Assembly: GCA_009760855.2 (NCBI GenBank)
Contig: WPIO01000160.1
Coordinates: 295,001-357,500, forward strand
Length of the DNA: 62,500 bases
From: Cristatella mucedo
Taxonomy: Eukaryota; Bryozoa; Phylactolaemata; Cristatellidae
Direction of reading: 5' to 3'
Position 1 is the first letter of the stretch, and every line of letters starts with the position of its first letter. Shown here in pieces: positions 1-10,314 of the stretch. The translations under genes and the position numbers were made by a program. The notes beneath the pieces were generated by a model. It was not told the origin of the DNA. It did not search any database and worked only from the letters and a program-made list of their open reading frames with translations.

Positions 1-198
1 GCGAGAGACCAATGATCGTCATTTCAAGAAATGTCAGAATATAGTCAGTGATAATGTGTGCTATTGTAGGGCCGTAGTGCAATTGGGCTCTTACAGTTGA
101 GTACGAAACTCTGCAGCTCAGCTGGTCGGAATTGAGAAGTCATTGACTGTCATTGCATCTAACCTACTGGTCCATGCTTCATTTGAATTAAATTAAAT
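1..198. other. Unassigned sequence
   Basis: No coding frame, repeat or structured element could be recognised in this left edge of the window. Confidence 0.5.
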
Positions 199-345
199 CC
201 TAGCTGATTTAACAGCGGCGTCTTTTGTATAGCGACAAAAGAGCCTTGACGGCCATCACCACCGCTTGCAGCAGCGATAAAGGATCGCCCAACGCAGGAA
301 TCGAACCAGCGACATCGGGACTGCGAGGTCGGGAAAAGCCACCGC
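199..345 (-). mobile_element. SINE-A copy A1 (tRNA-derived)
   Basis: Read on the minus strand, this has a box-B-like GGTTCGATTCC motif (complement at 297-307), then the SINE-A body with a GGCGATCC..TTATCGC hairpin, and ends in a short AT-rich tail after TAGGATT. The same body recurs at seven other places in the window, which defines the family. The box A region is diverged. It is a dead, diverged copy and not a tRNA gene. Confidence 0.8.
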
Positions 346-990
346 CATCTTAATATTGACGGAGACGAAGCAAAATGGGCGCAATGTTTCAGGTTGCAGA
401 AATCGGTTTCGAAATCAACGTCTACGATTTGAGCGTAAGTCTCCCGAATTGCTGTCGCCAAGGGAATTAGAAAAAAATCTACCTACATGTAGCGTCTATC
501 GAATGGCCCATTATTTTAAAGTGCAGAAACTGATGGAGGCTATTATATGATGTTATATTATTTCTATATTTCATATATAGAAATAATGCACAGGAACGTA
601 TTCGCAATGAGGCCAGATCGCATTAATGAGCTTCAGGCTTAACGTAAAACTTCTAGATGATAACTCTATGAAATAAAACTATAAATATGTAAATAAAAAC
701 TATACTTACCTGAAAGAACCTATATATTGATAAATAAAAACTATACATACACCCATTTCAATAAAACCTCTAGATTTGGCTGACAACATTGTTGACAGAA
801 GACAGGTAGACAGGGCTGATACATGTGGGCAGATCAGGAAAAGAAGAGAGCGAACCGACCAGATGATCCAGACATCGGCAACAAAAAACACGCAATGCGC
901 GTAACTTTATCAGAAAACAGCAAAAGGAAAACCTTGAATAGTGTCGTACTGCCGACACAAAGCCGTAGCGCCGCACGCCTTTTTATTGTG
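346..990. other. Unassigned AT-rich sequence
   Basis: No gene is recognisable. The stretch is AT-rich between 540 and 760 and contains one small perfect hairpin, listed separately. Confidence 0.5.
557..587. repeat. Small inverted repeat
   Basis: The 13-base arm attatttctatat (557-569) is matched by its exact complement at 575-587 with a 5-base loop. No terminator-like or regulatory context is visible. Confidence 0.7.
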
Positions 991-1076
991 AAATGGAACG
1001 AGAGAGCGAGAGAGCGCGAGAAAGAGAGACAGCGCGCGAGAAAGAGCGCAAGAAAGAGCGAGCAAGAGATAGAGAT

Positions 1077-1149
<73 letters not shown>

Positions 1150-1170
1150 GAGAGAGAGTGAGAGAGACCA
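991..1170 (+). repeat. (AG)n purine tract
   Basis: A purine-rich tract with an uninterrupted (AG)n run at about 1084-1145, flanked by degenerate GAGA/GCGAGA units. Open frames through it encode only RERERE or SLSLSL low-complexity strings. Confidence 0.95.
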
Positions 1171-2289
1171 AAGTATTGGTACAGAAGCGTCTGTCAACGA
1201 TTTGCAAATGCTATCCACGGGGAAATTATTAGCTTTTTAGCAGCTGCTATTTTATTACATGTTTAATTAGAAGACCGCTGTTATGAAGGGTTCATACAGA
1301 AATAATCTCAAACATTTGCAGGAGAAATTCATGGCTAGCTTAACATTGCATGACTCAGTTATTTACTCGAAGTCATTCGAAATATTGTTTCCTTTATAAT
1401 TGAAGCTGTGATTCATCTGCCACTGCGTTTATGAGGGGTTCTGACTTGGTTCTGGATCATAGAAGACTTAAATGTGGGAGAGTCGCTTATTTAAAGCTTA
1501 CTCTGCAGGTATGTTTTACCCTAGATAATCACAGGATGAGCTTTTCAAGAAACTTACTATATTAAAAATTTAGTGGTAGTGGGCTGTTAAATTTCTCAAG
1601 ATCGTTGGCCTCTTAGTTACTAGCTATTTCAAGCTAGTAAATGAATACTGCCGTAACGTACGGCTTTTTATAGCGAACCGTTTGGGTGCGACCACCTAGC
1701 ATCACACAATTATTCAGTTAAGCCGTTTATATTATATTATACCGCACCGCTTGCATAAAGCTGGATCAAAGCGCAACTGCAACATCGATAAGCAGCGCTT
1801 ACTCAGAGTGATTTAACTCTTGCTTTTGATGATGGAGTCTTGCATATGCGTGCAAGAATCCATACCGAGGCATGCATACCATACAAGCGTCCTTACCAGT
1901 ACAAACCAGTACAATGAAAAGGGCTGAGTACATATGATGCATACTATGGTGCATATTGGAAATGAATGCCGTGAACGCACGCAGAGTGGAACGACGGCCA
2001 TTTAGGGGATATCGAAGCAGCAATGAGAATATTTATTGTTAGACGGGGGGGGGGACAAGTGAGAGACACAAATCTGAGAAGAGCCAAAGTCAGTTGGTTT
2101 GTTTCAGATGCAGTAAGTATCGTTTCCAGGCACACACAGCTTTTAAGATTCTACAAGTCGACTCGTAAGCGAGTGTGGCCGTAGAATTTCAAGATTACTC
2201 TGCATATATCTGTGCCTATATATGAATGCGTTTGATGTTTGAGATCTCTAATAATTTTGGCAGACATGTTTAGGAAAACTTCAGAGGGT
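1171..2289. other. Unassigned sequence
   Basis: No gene or recognisable repeat family. It includes a G run at 2044-2052. The short open frames have no recognisable motif. Confidence 0.45.
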
Positions 2290-2625
2290 TTTGGTCTTCA
2301 GGTCCCAGGCTGAGGAATTCACTTTCACGATTCGCACGCATGACAACTACTCTCCTTCTGCCGACTTTTTCCGATTATTTCCAGCCGTACCGAGCTCTGC
2401 TACTTCCACTGATACTCACTACCTCATCGGCTCTCCTGACTCTGCTAGGCTTCCAACTTTCTCTTTGTTGCGTGAGACGAAGTCTGTTGGCTAACGAATG
2501 CATACCGAAAGCCGCTTAGGCTGTGAGTGAGCTAGGCAAAACGTCTCCTGCGTAACACCGACATGATCTTAATGGCTTTGTGGAGTTACAGACGGAGATA
2601 CATTACATTACATTAAATTACACTA
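2290..2625 (+). mobile_element. LINE-C 3' end, copy C1
   Basis: A 5'-truncated copy of the LINE-C family. It holds the last part of the LINE reading frame, then the 3' untranslated region, and ends in an imperfect (ATTAC)n tail at about 2600-2622. Near-identical segments occur at 7.8, 31.6, 35.2 and 47.2 kb. The 47.2-kb copy keeps upstream reverse-transcriptase sequence, which identifies this piece as a LINE 3' end. Confidence 0.75.
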
Positions 2626-3402
2626 GGTAAGTTGGTTGGTACTATAGCATTGAGCAGTGTCATTTAAAATGAAAAAGTTTAAATTTTAGTCTACGCTTTA
2701 ATACACGTGTTTAATCTTGTATACTATATTATTACACGACGATTTGCATAGAAAAATTGAAGCGAGCATTCAGCTTATCGATTATTATTTTATGGCATTT
2801 AGCTTATTCATTATTTCGTTAACCAATTTATAAAGAGTTTACAATGGCTTTCAGTCCTAAGTGATCAATTTTTGAAACGCAACAGACCTATACATAGCTG
2901 GATGAATTCAATAAAAAAAATTGCCAAAAGCTTAGAATAAAGTGCCACTCACTGAAAGTAGGTAATGCAATGTATTCCCGTCTGTGACTTAGCAAAGCTA
3001 CTAATAATTAATTAGTGTTTTAATTAATTATTATTTTGAATTAAAATGTATTTGCTATTAATTAATTGATTATTAATTAGTGCAGGACAGTTTTCTTACC
3101 GGCTACTCGACCTTCTGTAGGCACAGGGTAGCTAACAGCACCAGTGGCTTGATAGGTGGCAGCCTAGTCCGATATCCTGTCGGGCAGCCAGCGGCTGCAC
3201 TTAGGCGGCCGCTGGCTTCTCGGTGCTTGGCCATGCTGCACGACACCGGAAAGCACTAAGGGGCGCCTGAACTGAGGGGCGCCTCCAATCTTCCCTTTGC
3301 AGGGGTTCCGATCCCCGGACCCCGGTGCCACCTCGGTGCTTAAATCCTGGCTTCGAGTGTAGCAGTGTCAAAAGGTTCGAGCACGTGAAGATAGTGGACC
3401 TA
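2626..3402. other. Unassigned AT-rich sequence
   Basis: No gene is seen. Positions 3001-3085 are dominated by TTAATTAA-type sequence with mutually complementary stretches that could fold. Positions 3100-3400 are more GC-rich and unrecognised. Confidence 0.45.
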
Positions 3403-5171
3403 CAGTTGCCTCCCGCTTAAGTGCTCACCCGTTTAAGTACGCACATTTTCCCCCTAAAATTCTGGGTTCAAGATTTATTAGATAAACATGTCATGAATCG
3501 TTACTTGGTTCAGGTTTTGAAGCTTCTTGCGATTGGCTTTGAGTGCGACCGCCCGGATCTTGCTCTGGAATGATTCAAACGACTTCTTAAGATCATTGAA
3601 TGCATCATCAGCTTTAATTTTAACTTCAGAGCAGACCAGGTGATCCTCGATTTTTAGAAACTGCTTCTAAAGGAATACGAGCACCTGAAATACAACTCAA
3701 CTTTCAAAACAGCATCGGAATCTTGAGGATTAACGTCGTCATCATCATCCAACACACTTTCAACAATCTTCACCGACTTCAAAAGCTCGTCAATATCTTT
3801 GATTACCGCAGCAACATATTCTTCGCTGTTCTCGTCATCAACGTGAACGAAGTCTTCCTGTTCCTGTGAAGCGATAGATACATTCAATGCTTCCGAAGCC
3901 TTCACAAGTTCGTTGCCCACATCTTCAACATTGCTATTAGTTTCTACCACTGGTTCTAAAGTCATTAGTTCGGCCTTGACAAAAGCATTTTTGATCGAGC
4001 TTGGTTAAACAGAATCCCAGGCTTCTTTCACATAGTTTGCAGCAACGAGCATGTGCGCTGGCTTCCCATAAAACACTCCTGCTGCCCCTCGTCGCAATCT
4101 TCGCCCCTGATCTGTCTTTCGACTTTTCGTCTCCTCGCCAAGTTCGTACAAGTGAAGAACATCCTTGAGATACAAATATTTGCATCGCTTTTTCAGAGTT
4201 GCGATTGTTCCCATGTCACAAAGCTGTTTCCAGCTTTTACAATTCGGGGAAAAGGAAAATATTCCGAATATATTTTGGCGTTCGAAGGCTTCACAATATT
4301 CCGGAGCGTTGTCCATCAGCAATAGAACGCAACGTCCTGTCTGTTTTTTCTTACTTCTGGAAAAAACACCTCATTGAACCACTTCCATAAGGATCCTACA
4401 TCCATCCAAGCTTTTACTTGATTGAAATAAGGAGCTGGCCAATGTCGGCCCTTAATACAAGCTGGTTCTTTGGGTTTTCTAATTAAAGCGCAAGGAGTTT
4501 TGTGAGTTCCGGTTGCGTTGGCGCAAACAATCAGAGAAACGCAATCTTTCACCTTATTTTTGCCTCTAGCGGTTGAAATATCCTCATCTGGTATAAGAAG
4601 ACTGTTTCGTCGGTGCAATTGAGAAAAAAACAGTCTCGTCCATAATGTAGACATTTTCAGGGTCGTATTGGGTGATCATCGAGTAAAGGTTTTTTAAGCA
4701 CCTAAAAATTCCTGATCGTTCTTGTTGACTTCCGCTCCCTCTCCATGAAGAAGGATCTTCTGCAATCCACGCCGACCTCTGAATTTACTTAACCATTGCC
4801 AAGATGCCTTAAAATCTGATTCCGGAATTGAGCGGTTGAAAGCTTTTTGCTTTTCACATGTGCTGTGGTGACTGGTGGTGGTACAGGAAAGCTGGCACGA
4901 CGCATGCTGTCAATCCAGACAGAAAGCATGTCCTCAAGCATGTCTTAAATCAAATGACAAGCAGAAAATGGAAATTAAGAAACGTGAGGCAAGTCGTTAA
5001 AAAACAGCACACAGGTGTTGAATGAATCCGTCCGATCAGGCCTGAGCGTCACAATACACAACGGGCAAGAGGTCCGGAAAGTTCGCGGCAACCCAAAAAA
5101 GTACGCTCTCACCGATTAAGTACGCACAAAGTTCGCAGGTTAAAGTTGCGTACGTACACAGGAGACTACTG
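3403..5171 (-). mobile_element. pogo-type DNA transposon, defective
   Basis: Both ends begin CAGT[TA]G[CT]CTCC when read inwards and are flanked by a TA dinucleotide (3401-3402 and 5172-5173), the target duplication of Tc1/mariner/pogo elements. A subterminal motif containing TTAAGTACGCAC occurs near the left end (about 3418-3445) and the right end (about 5100-5130) in the same orientation, and could be transposase binding sites. The interior is one degraded transposase on the minus strand. Length is 1769 bp, short for an autonomous Tigger/pogo element. Confidence 0.85.
3657..4944 (-). pseudogene. pogo/Tigger-like DDE transposase, broken
   Basis: Reading 5'-3' on the minus strand, the segments are recognisable in the right order. 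First comes a CENP-B/Tc5-type helix-turn-helix remnant (WQWLSKFRGRRGLQKILLHG, about 4790). The catalytic domain follows, with first Asp in YIMDET (about 4640), second in LLMDNAP (about 4320) and third in LCDMGTIATLKKR (about 4220). An acidic C-terminal tail (VDDENSEEY, DDDDD) runs to about 3657. All three catalytic Asp are present, but the frame is broken. There are shifts between the helix-turn-helix and the DDE domain, just after MDET and again just before LLMDNAP, and an in-frame TAA at 4005-4007 replaces a Thr-like codon in AWDSV*PSSIKNAF. The N-terminus is also interrupted upstream of 4941. The protein would catalyse cut-and-paste transposition in an active relative. This copy cannot. Confidence 0.85.
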
Positions 5172-5173
5172 TA

Positions 5174-6404
5174 GCAGCTCCTGACGGCTGAAAACTGACG
5201 CTTCGCAATCGGCAGCAGGAGAGGGTGTGTCGCTGCTGAAAAATTGGGTTAAGTGAGTTCCTGCTTCCAGAGTCCGTAGAGGAAAAGATTGAATTCTCAG
5301 CGACCTTTGAGTGAAGCGATCGAAATGCTAATATTTATTTGTCTTTGGACGATGACCTTTTTCTTTTTCATGACCGTGATTTTTTTGGAAACATATCTCA
5401 AGTTAGAAATAAATAAGAACAAGTAAATTTGATTAAATTTACAAACCATCGTGTGCGGTATTTTTAGGCATACATAGCAGCTGCAGCGTTGTACGTTGAA
5501 TACCGTTGGGGGGAGGGTGAGGAGGAGGAGTTGCACGATCTTGCAGGACGATCATCAACTCTCTCTCATCCACTAAACCCTCGTGACTGGCTTTAGATGG
5601 CTGAGATTAAAATCAGCTACATCTCTAGTCAGTGATTGGGATTCACTCGCTTCTATTTTGATTGACAGAAATTGAGCTTCGAATGAATTTTGCTTGTTTT
5701 TCGCTTACTTGGAAGATTTCAAGATACAAGGTAAGAAACTCATCAACGGTGCCTTGTAGCTTTGATGCTTCGTTCGAAATTAAAGTAATTTTACGCAAGC
5801 AATTGCATTTCGCGAGCAACAGAGGAGAATGCCACATCCATGTATTTATTTTTAAACGTTGGAGTACGACCCCAGGTTCCTCATAATTTTCCCTTTGGTA
5901 ATTTTCCAGTTTCTAATTCCATTAATCTTTCATTAGTCAACTCGTCGCCTTTTTCCATCGACGAGCTGGACAATTTTGCCGATGCGAGCAACGTCGTCAT
6001 TTGCAGGCAAGAGAGAGCCCTCAGTACCCACAGTACACAGCTGTCAGAGTAGCTTCATCCTTGCTGCTTGCGGCACTGTCGAATCTACTGACCGCGCGTA
6101 GATTTTGAAAGTTTTCTTGAAAACATTTTGACTTTCGATGTTTTGCGTGACCGTGGAAGAGTCTATATTTCAAATTTTTCTAAAGCTAAACCATCGAAAT
6201 GCGGCTGACTGTATTTATAGGTAGCACGCGACCTCACTGCCTGTGGACCCAACTGCTTCGCTGAGTGCTAGTAGAACTGGTCATAGTGCGGTCACGGAAG
6301 ACAGCACTGTACCATCTTGCCACGTGACGGAGGCGCACGATCTGGCCGCATGACAGACGGACAGAACTTCTCGCTTTAATTAGTTTATGTGCATGAAGAT
6401 TAAA
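5174..6404. other. Unassigned sequence
   Basis: No gene is supported. Short open frames at 5297-5536 and 5643-5886 lack any recognisable domain or splice context. Confidence 0.45.
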
Positions 6405-6575
6405 AATAAATATTAGCTGATTTAATGGCCTCATTTTTACAGCGTTATAAGAGCACCTTAACGGCTGTCACCAGCACTTGCATGTGGTAGTGTGGAATCG
6501 CCACGTGCAGGATTCGAGCCCAAAATCTCAGTCGTGAAGAACGAGCACCTTACCTCCTGGGCTACTAAGGTTTTT
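6405..6575 (-). mobile_element. SINE-A copy A2, old
   Basis: The same order of motifs as SINE-A is visible on the minus strand: a tRNA-like head ending near 6575, a box-B-like GGGCTCGAATCC, the body, and TAGCTAATA with an AT-rich tail. It is much more diverged than A3 or A4. Confidence 0.65.
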
Positions 6576-7464
6576 ATGGGCATAGATACTTGTATAACAA
6601 TCTTAAGATTATTGAGCTAAATATGGTCGTATCTGGGAACACTTTAAATGACTGCATCTGCAATGAGTCTAGGTAGATGCTTTTAACTACCAAGTTTACC
6701 ATCCAGCCTTTGCTGTCAGCCAATCATTGCAGCGAGGTAAATAATATTTAATTGCAATGGTTAATGAATGCCAGGGTAAAAGCTGAGCTAAAGATACATC
6801 CTGCAACTTGGCATCGAAGAGTTTGCTCAGTCGATACGATTTCGCATAATTGCCCAGGTCAACCGCCACGTTGCGTCCGATTCCGTACATCACGCCGTCT
6901 GGTCATTTCACGAAGTCATCACCGACCGGGAAGTCGCTGCCAGGTTTTAGGCGTCGATCCAACCAGAGGCAGCTCGCCCGGTAGCAGGCGAGCTAAGTGG
7001 GCAGCGGCAGCGGAAAGTGGACATCTGAAATTTGGACCGAGCCATTTCGGCAGAGCGGGCTACTGGTAGCTGGCCTCGAGAGTCTGAGCTACAGCGATTC
7101 AACCTACTCCGATAAAAGGGCCCATATCGTTAAAATTTGACGCAGTTCAAGCTGAAAGTGTGAAAAGTTAGATTCAGCTTAGAACTAATGCATATACCTA
7201 CGCGTAGGCGTACTTGCGAAATAGATTACAATCAAAGTACGAAGTCGGTAAACGAAGCTATCAAAGTTCTTTTTCACCTGTTTTTTTAGCGAAAGCTTAA
7301 GCTTACACGTGCCTGGACCCATGCGAAGAGAATGTGTAGTGGTGCTACGTAAAGCTTGATTACACCTATATTAAACTGAAAGTCACACTATATGGCAATT
7401 TAAAGGAAAAATTAAAATATATATTTACATTGTATAATTAAGTTACAAAGTTAAATTGAAATAA
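6576..7464. other. Unassigned sequence
   Basis: Nothing recognisable. A 105-codon open frame at 6752-7069 on the plus strand has no motif that I know and may be chance. Confidence 0.4.
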
Positions 7465-7469
7465 AGTTG

Positions 7470-7509
<40 letters not shown>

Positions 7510-7556
7510 CGTTAACAATATATATATATAGATATATATATATATTGTTAACGCTT
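7465..7556. repeat. (AT)n tract with a perfect palindrome
   Basis: An (AT)n run at about 7473-7506 is followed by arms aagcgttaacaatatat.. and ..atatattgttaacgctt (about 7507-7555) that are exact complements around a single central base. This should extrude a cruciform easily. Confidence 0.9.
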
Positions 7557-7794
7557 TTTTGCCGTATTATAAGTTTTATTAGTATTTATGTGGCAGTGAT
7601 ATCTTAACATGGACACTTTAGAGAGCCTGGAGCTGGAGAAGAGTGACTTAAGGTAAGGAATAGGATATCGAGCCTGAATACTTTCCAGCAAGAGTCCGTT
7701 ACCATGATTTTGAGTTTGAGTCCCACAGGCAGTGCTCGCTAAAGTAGTTCGAATAGAAGTCAGCCCGATATAACCGTATTTCACGTTCATGAGC
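7557..7794. other. Unassigned sequence
   Basis: No gene or repeat is recognised between the AT palindrome and LINE-C copy C2. Confidence 0.4.
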
Positions 7795-8073
7795 TCTGAC
7801 TGCTCTCCAACTGCCGACTACAGCACAACTTTTTTCAGCGGTCCTGAGCTGCTACTTCCACTGATACTCACTACCTCAGCTGCTCTCCAGACTCTGCTAT
7901 GCTTCCCACTTTCTCTTTGTTGCGTGAGACGAAGTCTGTTGGCTACTGAATGCGTACCGACCGCCGCTTAGGCTGTGGGTGCGCTACACAAAACGTCTCC
8001 TGCGTAACACAGACATGATCTTTGCGACTTTGTGGAGTCACAGACGGAGATACATTACATTACATTACATCCA
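7795..8073 (+). mobile_element. LINE-C 3' end, copy C2
   Basis: A 5'-truncated LINE-C copy ending in a clean (ATTAC)n tail at 8051-8072. It is collinear with C1 and C5 through the GAATGCGTACCGA..GCCGCTTAGGCTGTG region. Confidence 0.8.
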
Positions 8074-8564
8074 ACGGCTGATTTATATCTCAAAATACTT
8101 CAAAGGGCTGTTCCTGCAACGATCTGCACAGCTGCACCTACAGCTTCCTCCTTTGGTTAAACATTTCGGCAGACGGGTCTCGCACAGCAGAGGATCGATC
8201 GCAATGGGTCGATGGGCTACGTAACTGTGGCGGACATCTTGCTACATAGATACACAGCGTGGGCTGCAGCCTCAGCTGGTGTCGCACTGGCTCAGCTAAA
8301 CGGACACGCTGCACACCGCAAATATGAAAACGGGAAGTGGTTGGAGATTACGCCTAGCAGCACCGCGTGTTGTTGAAGCTCGGTGTAAACTATATGTGCA
8401 CACTACGTGTGACAGAGTTAATCGATTGAAGAGACTGGATGCCAGCGCTGCATGACCTGTCGGTACGAGCTGTGAGTTTTCTCTCGAAAGTCGGCCAGTA
8501 TCGCCAGCTAGGATGGTCTCGGTGGAAATCCAGGACCGCATTGCTGTTAATGTGCTGACACTGT
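8074..8564. other. Unassigned sequence
   Basis: No gene or known repeat is recognised. Confidence 0.4.
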
Positions 8565-8783
8565 GCATGCTGCCACTAACCACATTTGCATGCTGACCCT
8601 GTGCATGTCGCCCCTAACCATATTATTCATTTTGTTTGTTTTTCAAGCATGATTTTACTTACTATTCTATTGCATATCACTTTGCAGCAAATGTAAAGCG
8701 CCTAGAAAGAGATTAAGTTCTCTGAGGGCGCTTTATCAAGTGCAATATTATTCTTATTATTATTATTATTATTAATTATTACC
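8565..8783 (+). mobile_element. LINE-A 3' end, truncated copy
   Basis: Matches the last 220 bp of the LINE-A copy at 26.4-26.6 kb, including the terminal stem with AAAGCGCC and GGGCGCTTT arms and an (ATT)n tail at 8751-8782. The copy is 5'-truncated and has no coding part left. Confidence 0.9.
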
Positions 8784-9226
8784 GCAGGGTTTATCGGCGT
8801 CTAGAGCGGGCTAAAAGAAAGACGACGAAGTCTGTTCTCATGTCATAATATGTACCGTATTTAATACGAGTACAAGTCGTACTTGTTACCAATTCTTTGG
8901 AAAAAACCTGTGACCTATACAGTGCAATTCAAATAACGACAAAACTAAAAACCACTCTTTGGCAACGCCTCTAGACTGCTCAACTTGTTCGTATGCGATT
9001 AAATAGTTTTTACTATACTTTAATTTAGCAGACCATAAATCTTACGATTGCGAATTTCAGGCATGCTGGATGGAATTGAAGATAGTGCAATTTATGAGAA
9101 AAGTAACGATTCAGATATTGACAATATTGCATAAGACTGTGAAAAATTTAGCAGTGATACTGATGGAAAGTTTCTTGCTATAATGATTAAAGCTAATTTT
9201 ATTAATGCAAACGAGCTCCATATTCA
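8784..9226. other. Unassigned sequence
   Basis: No gene or repeat recognised. Confidence 0.4.
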
Positions 9227-9290
9227 GTAATAACAATAATAATACATTTGGTAAAACACCCTCGGAGAACTCTTTCGTGGTCTGTGCAGT
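9227..9290 (-). mobile_element. LINE-A 3' end fragment
   Basis: An (AAT)n run followed by ACATTTGGTAAAACACC and CTCGGAGAACTC matches the complement of the LINE-A terminus, with point differences. Only about 60 bp can be assigned. Confidence 0.55.
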
Positions 9291-9584
9291 TCCGTTGGTC
9301 TGTGCTGTAGCCAATGTATGTACCATTGAAATCTCTCCTGGTCCAATTGACCAATTGAGCGATGGACACACAATTTACTTTGGTCCTCAACGCTAGCACT
9401 AGCTTTTGTATTTTCACGTTAAAAGTGCAGCCGAATCTTCGGATACGGTAGGAACTTGCACATATTATAACGGATAGCTGAAAGCCAACGTTCAGCCTTA
9501 ATTGAGGCTGGGGGCGACCTGCGAATGAATCCCCAGAGCGAATTATGATGGTCCAGACAAGGGGCTGCAGGGTGGTAAACCAGC
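9291..9584. other. Unassigned sequence
   Basis: Nothing recognisable. Confidence 0.4.
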
Positions 9585-9768
9585 AGATAAATAAATAAAT
9601 CCTAGCTGATTAAACAGCCTCTTTTTTTATTGCGACAGAAGAGCCTTTACGGCTATCGCTACCGCTTGCAGTGGCGATAAAGGATCGCCACCGCAGGAAT
9701 CGAACCCACGACCTCGGGACCGGGGTCGTGAAAGCAACCGCCTTAACTAGTGTGCCATCGCGGCTCCC
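9585..9768 (-). mobile_element. SINE-A copy A3, well preserved
   Basis: On the minus strand it has a tRNA-like head (GAGCCGCGATGGCACAC.., with box A and a GGGTTCGATTCC box B), then the GGCGATCCTTTATCGCC hairpin, the body to TCAGCTAGGATT, and a (TTTA)n tail at 9585-9600. It is one of the best copies and a good family reference. Confidence 0.9.
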
Positions 9769-10314
9769 CGAATGCATCGCTTCGAATCTAAGATGAAACT
9801 CCAGTCAGCTGGCTGGCTGAATACTGTGACCCGGATGCAACGAGGCAAACTGCCACAGCAAGTTATACGGCCAGTGTGGGCAGCATGCTACAAACATGTA
9901 GGAAGTTGCTGAGCACTGAGGGCTAAAGTGCTGGCTCTCTTCACAGCCCATTCAATGCACGGACTGCTCTTGTCCGGACGTTTATCCAGCCTATCCAGTT
10001 CTTGCAGCGCTGCTGCTGACTTTAGCTGCGCTCCACTTTAGCTGCCGGCTGCTTTAGAAGTCTTCTCGGAGGCTCTCGAAGGCCACTACACGAATAAGGC
10101 TGTGGAATCAGACTACTTGAACTTGCTGAGGCTTTTTCAACAATGCGACCCACAATATCGAGACAGCAAAGGAATCGCACTGAATTGTGATCTATTTTTC
10201 CAAATGAAATCAAATTTGCCTGTTTAACATTCCGAGACTTTACTACTGTCGATAAATATTTCTCGTTACGATGTTTCTACTTACCATGCCGTCGATCGGT
10301 ATTTCTAGTTACAA
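9769..10314. other. Unassigned sequence
   Basis: No supported gene. The stretch leads into the tandem array. Confidence 0.4.

Noticed and set aside
9680-9768. Possible tRNA gene (box A and box B with a GGGTTCGATTCC arm)
   Set aside because: The same head recurs eight times attached to the same 100-bp body and AT tail, which defines a SINE. The acceptor stem is not closed.
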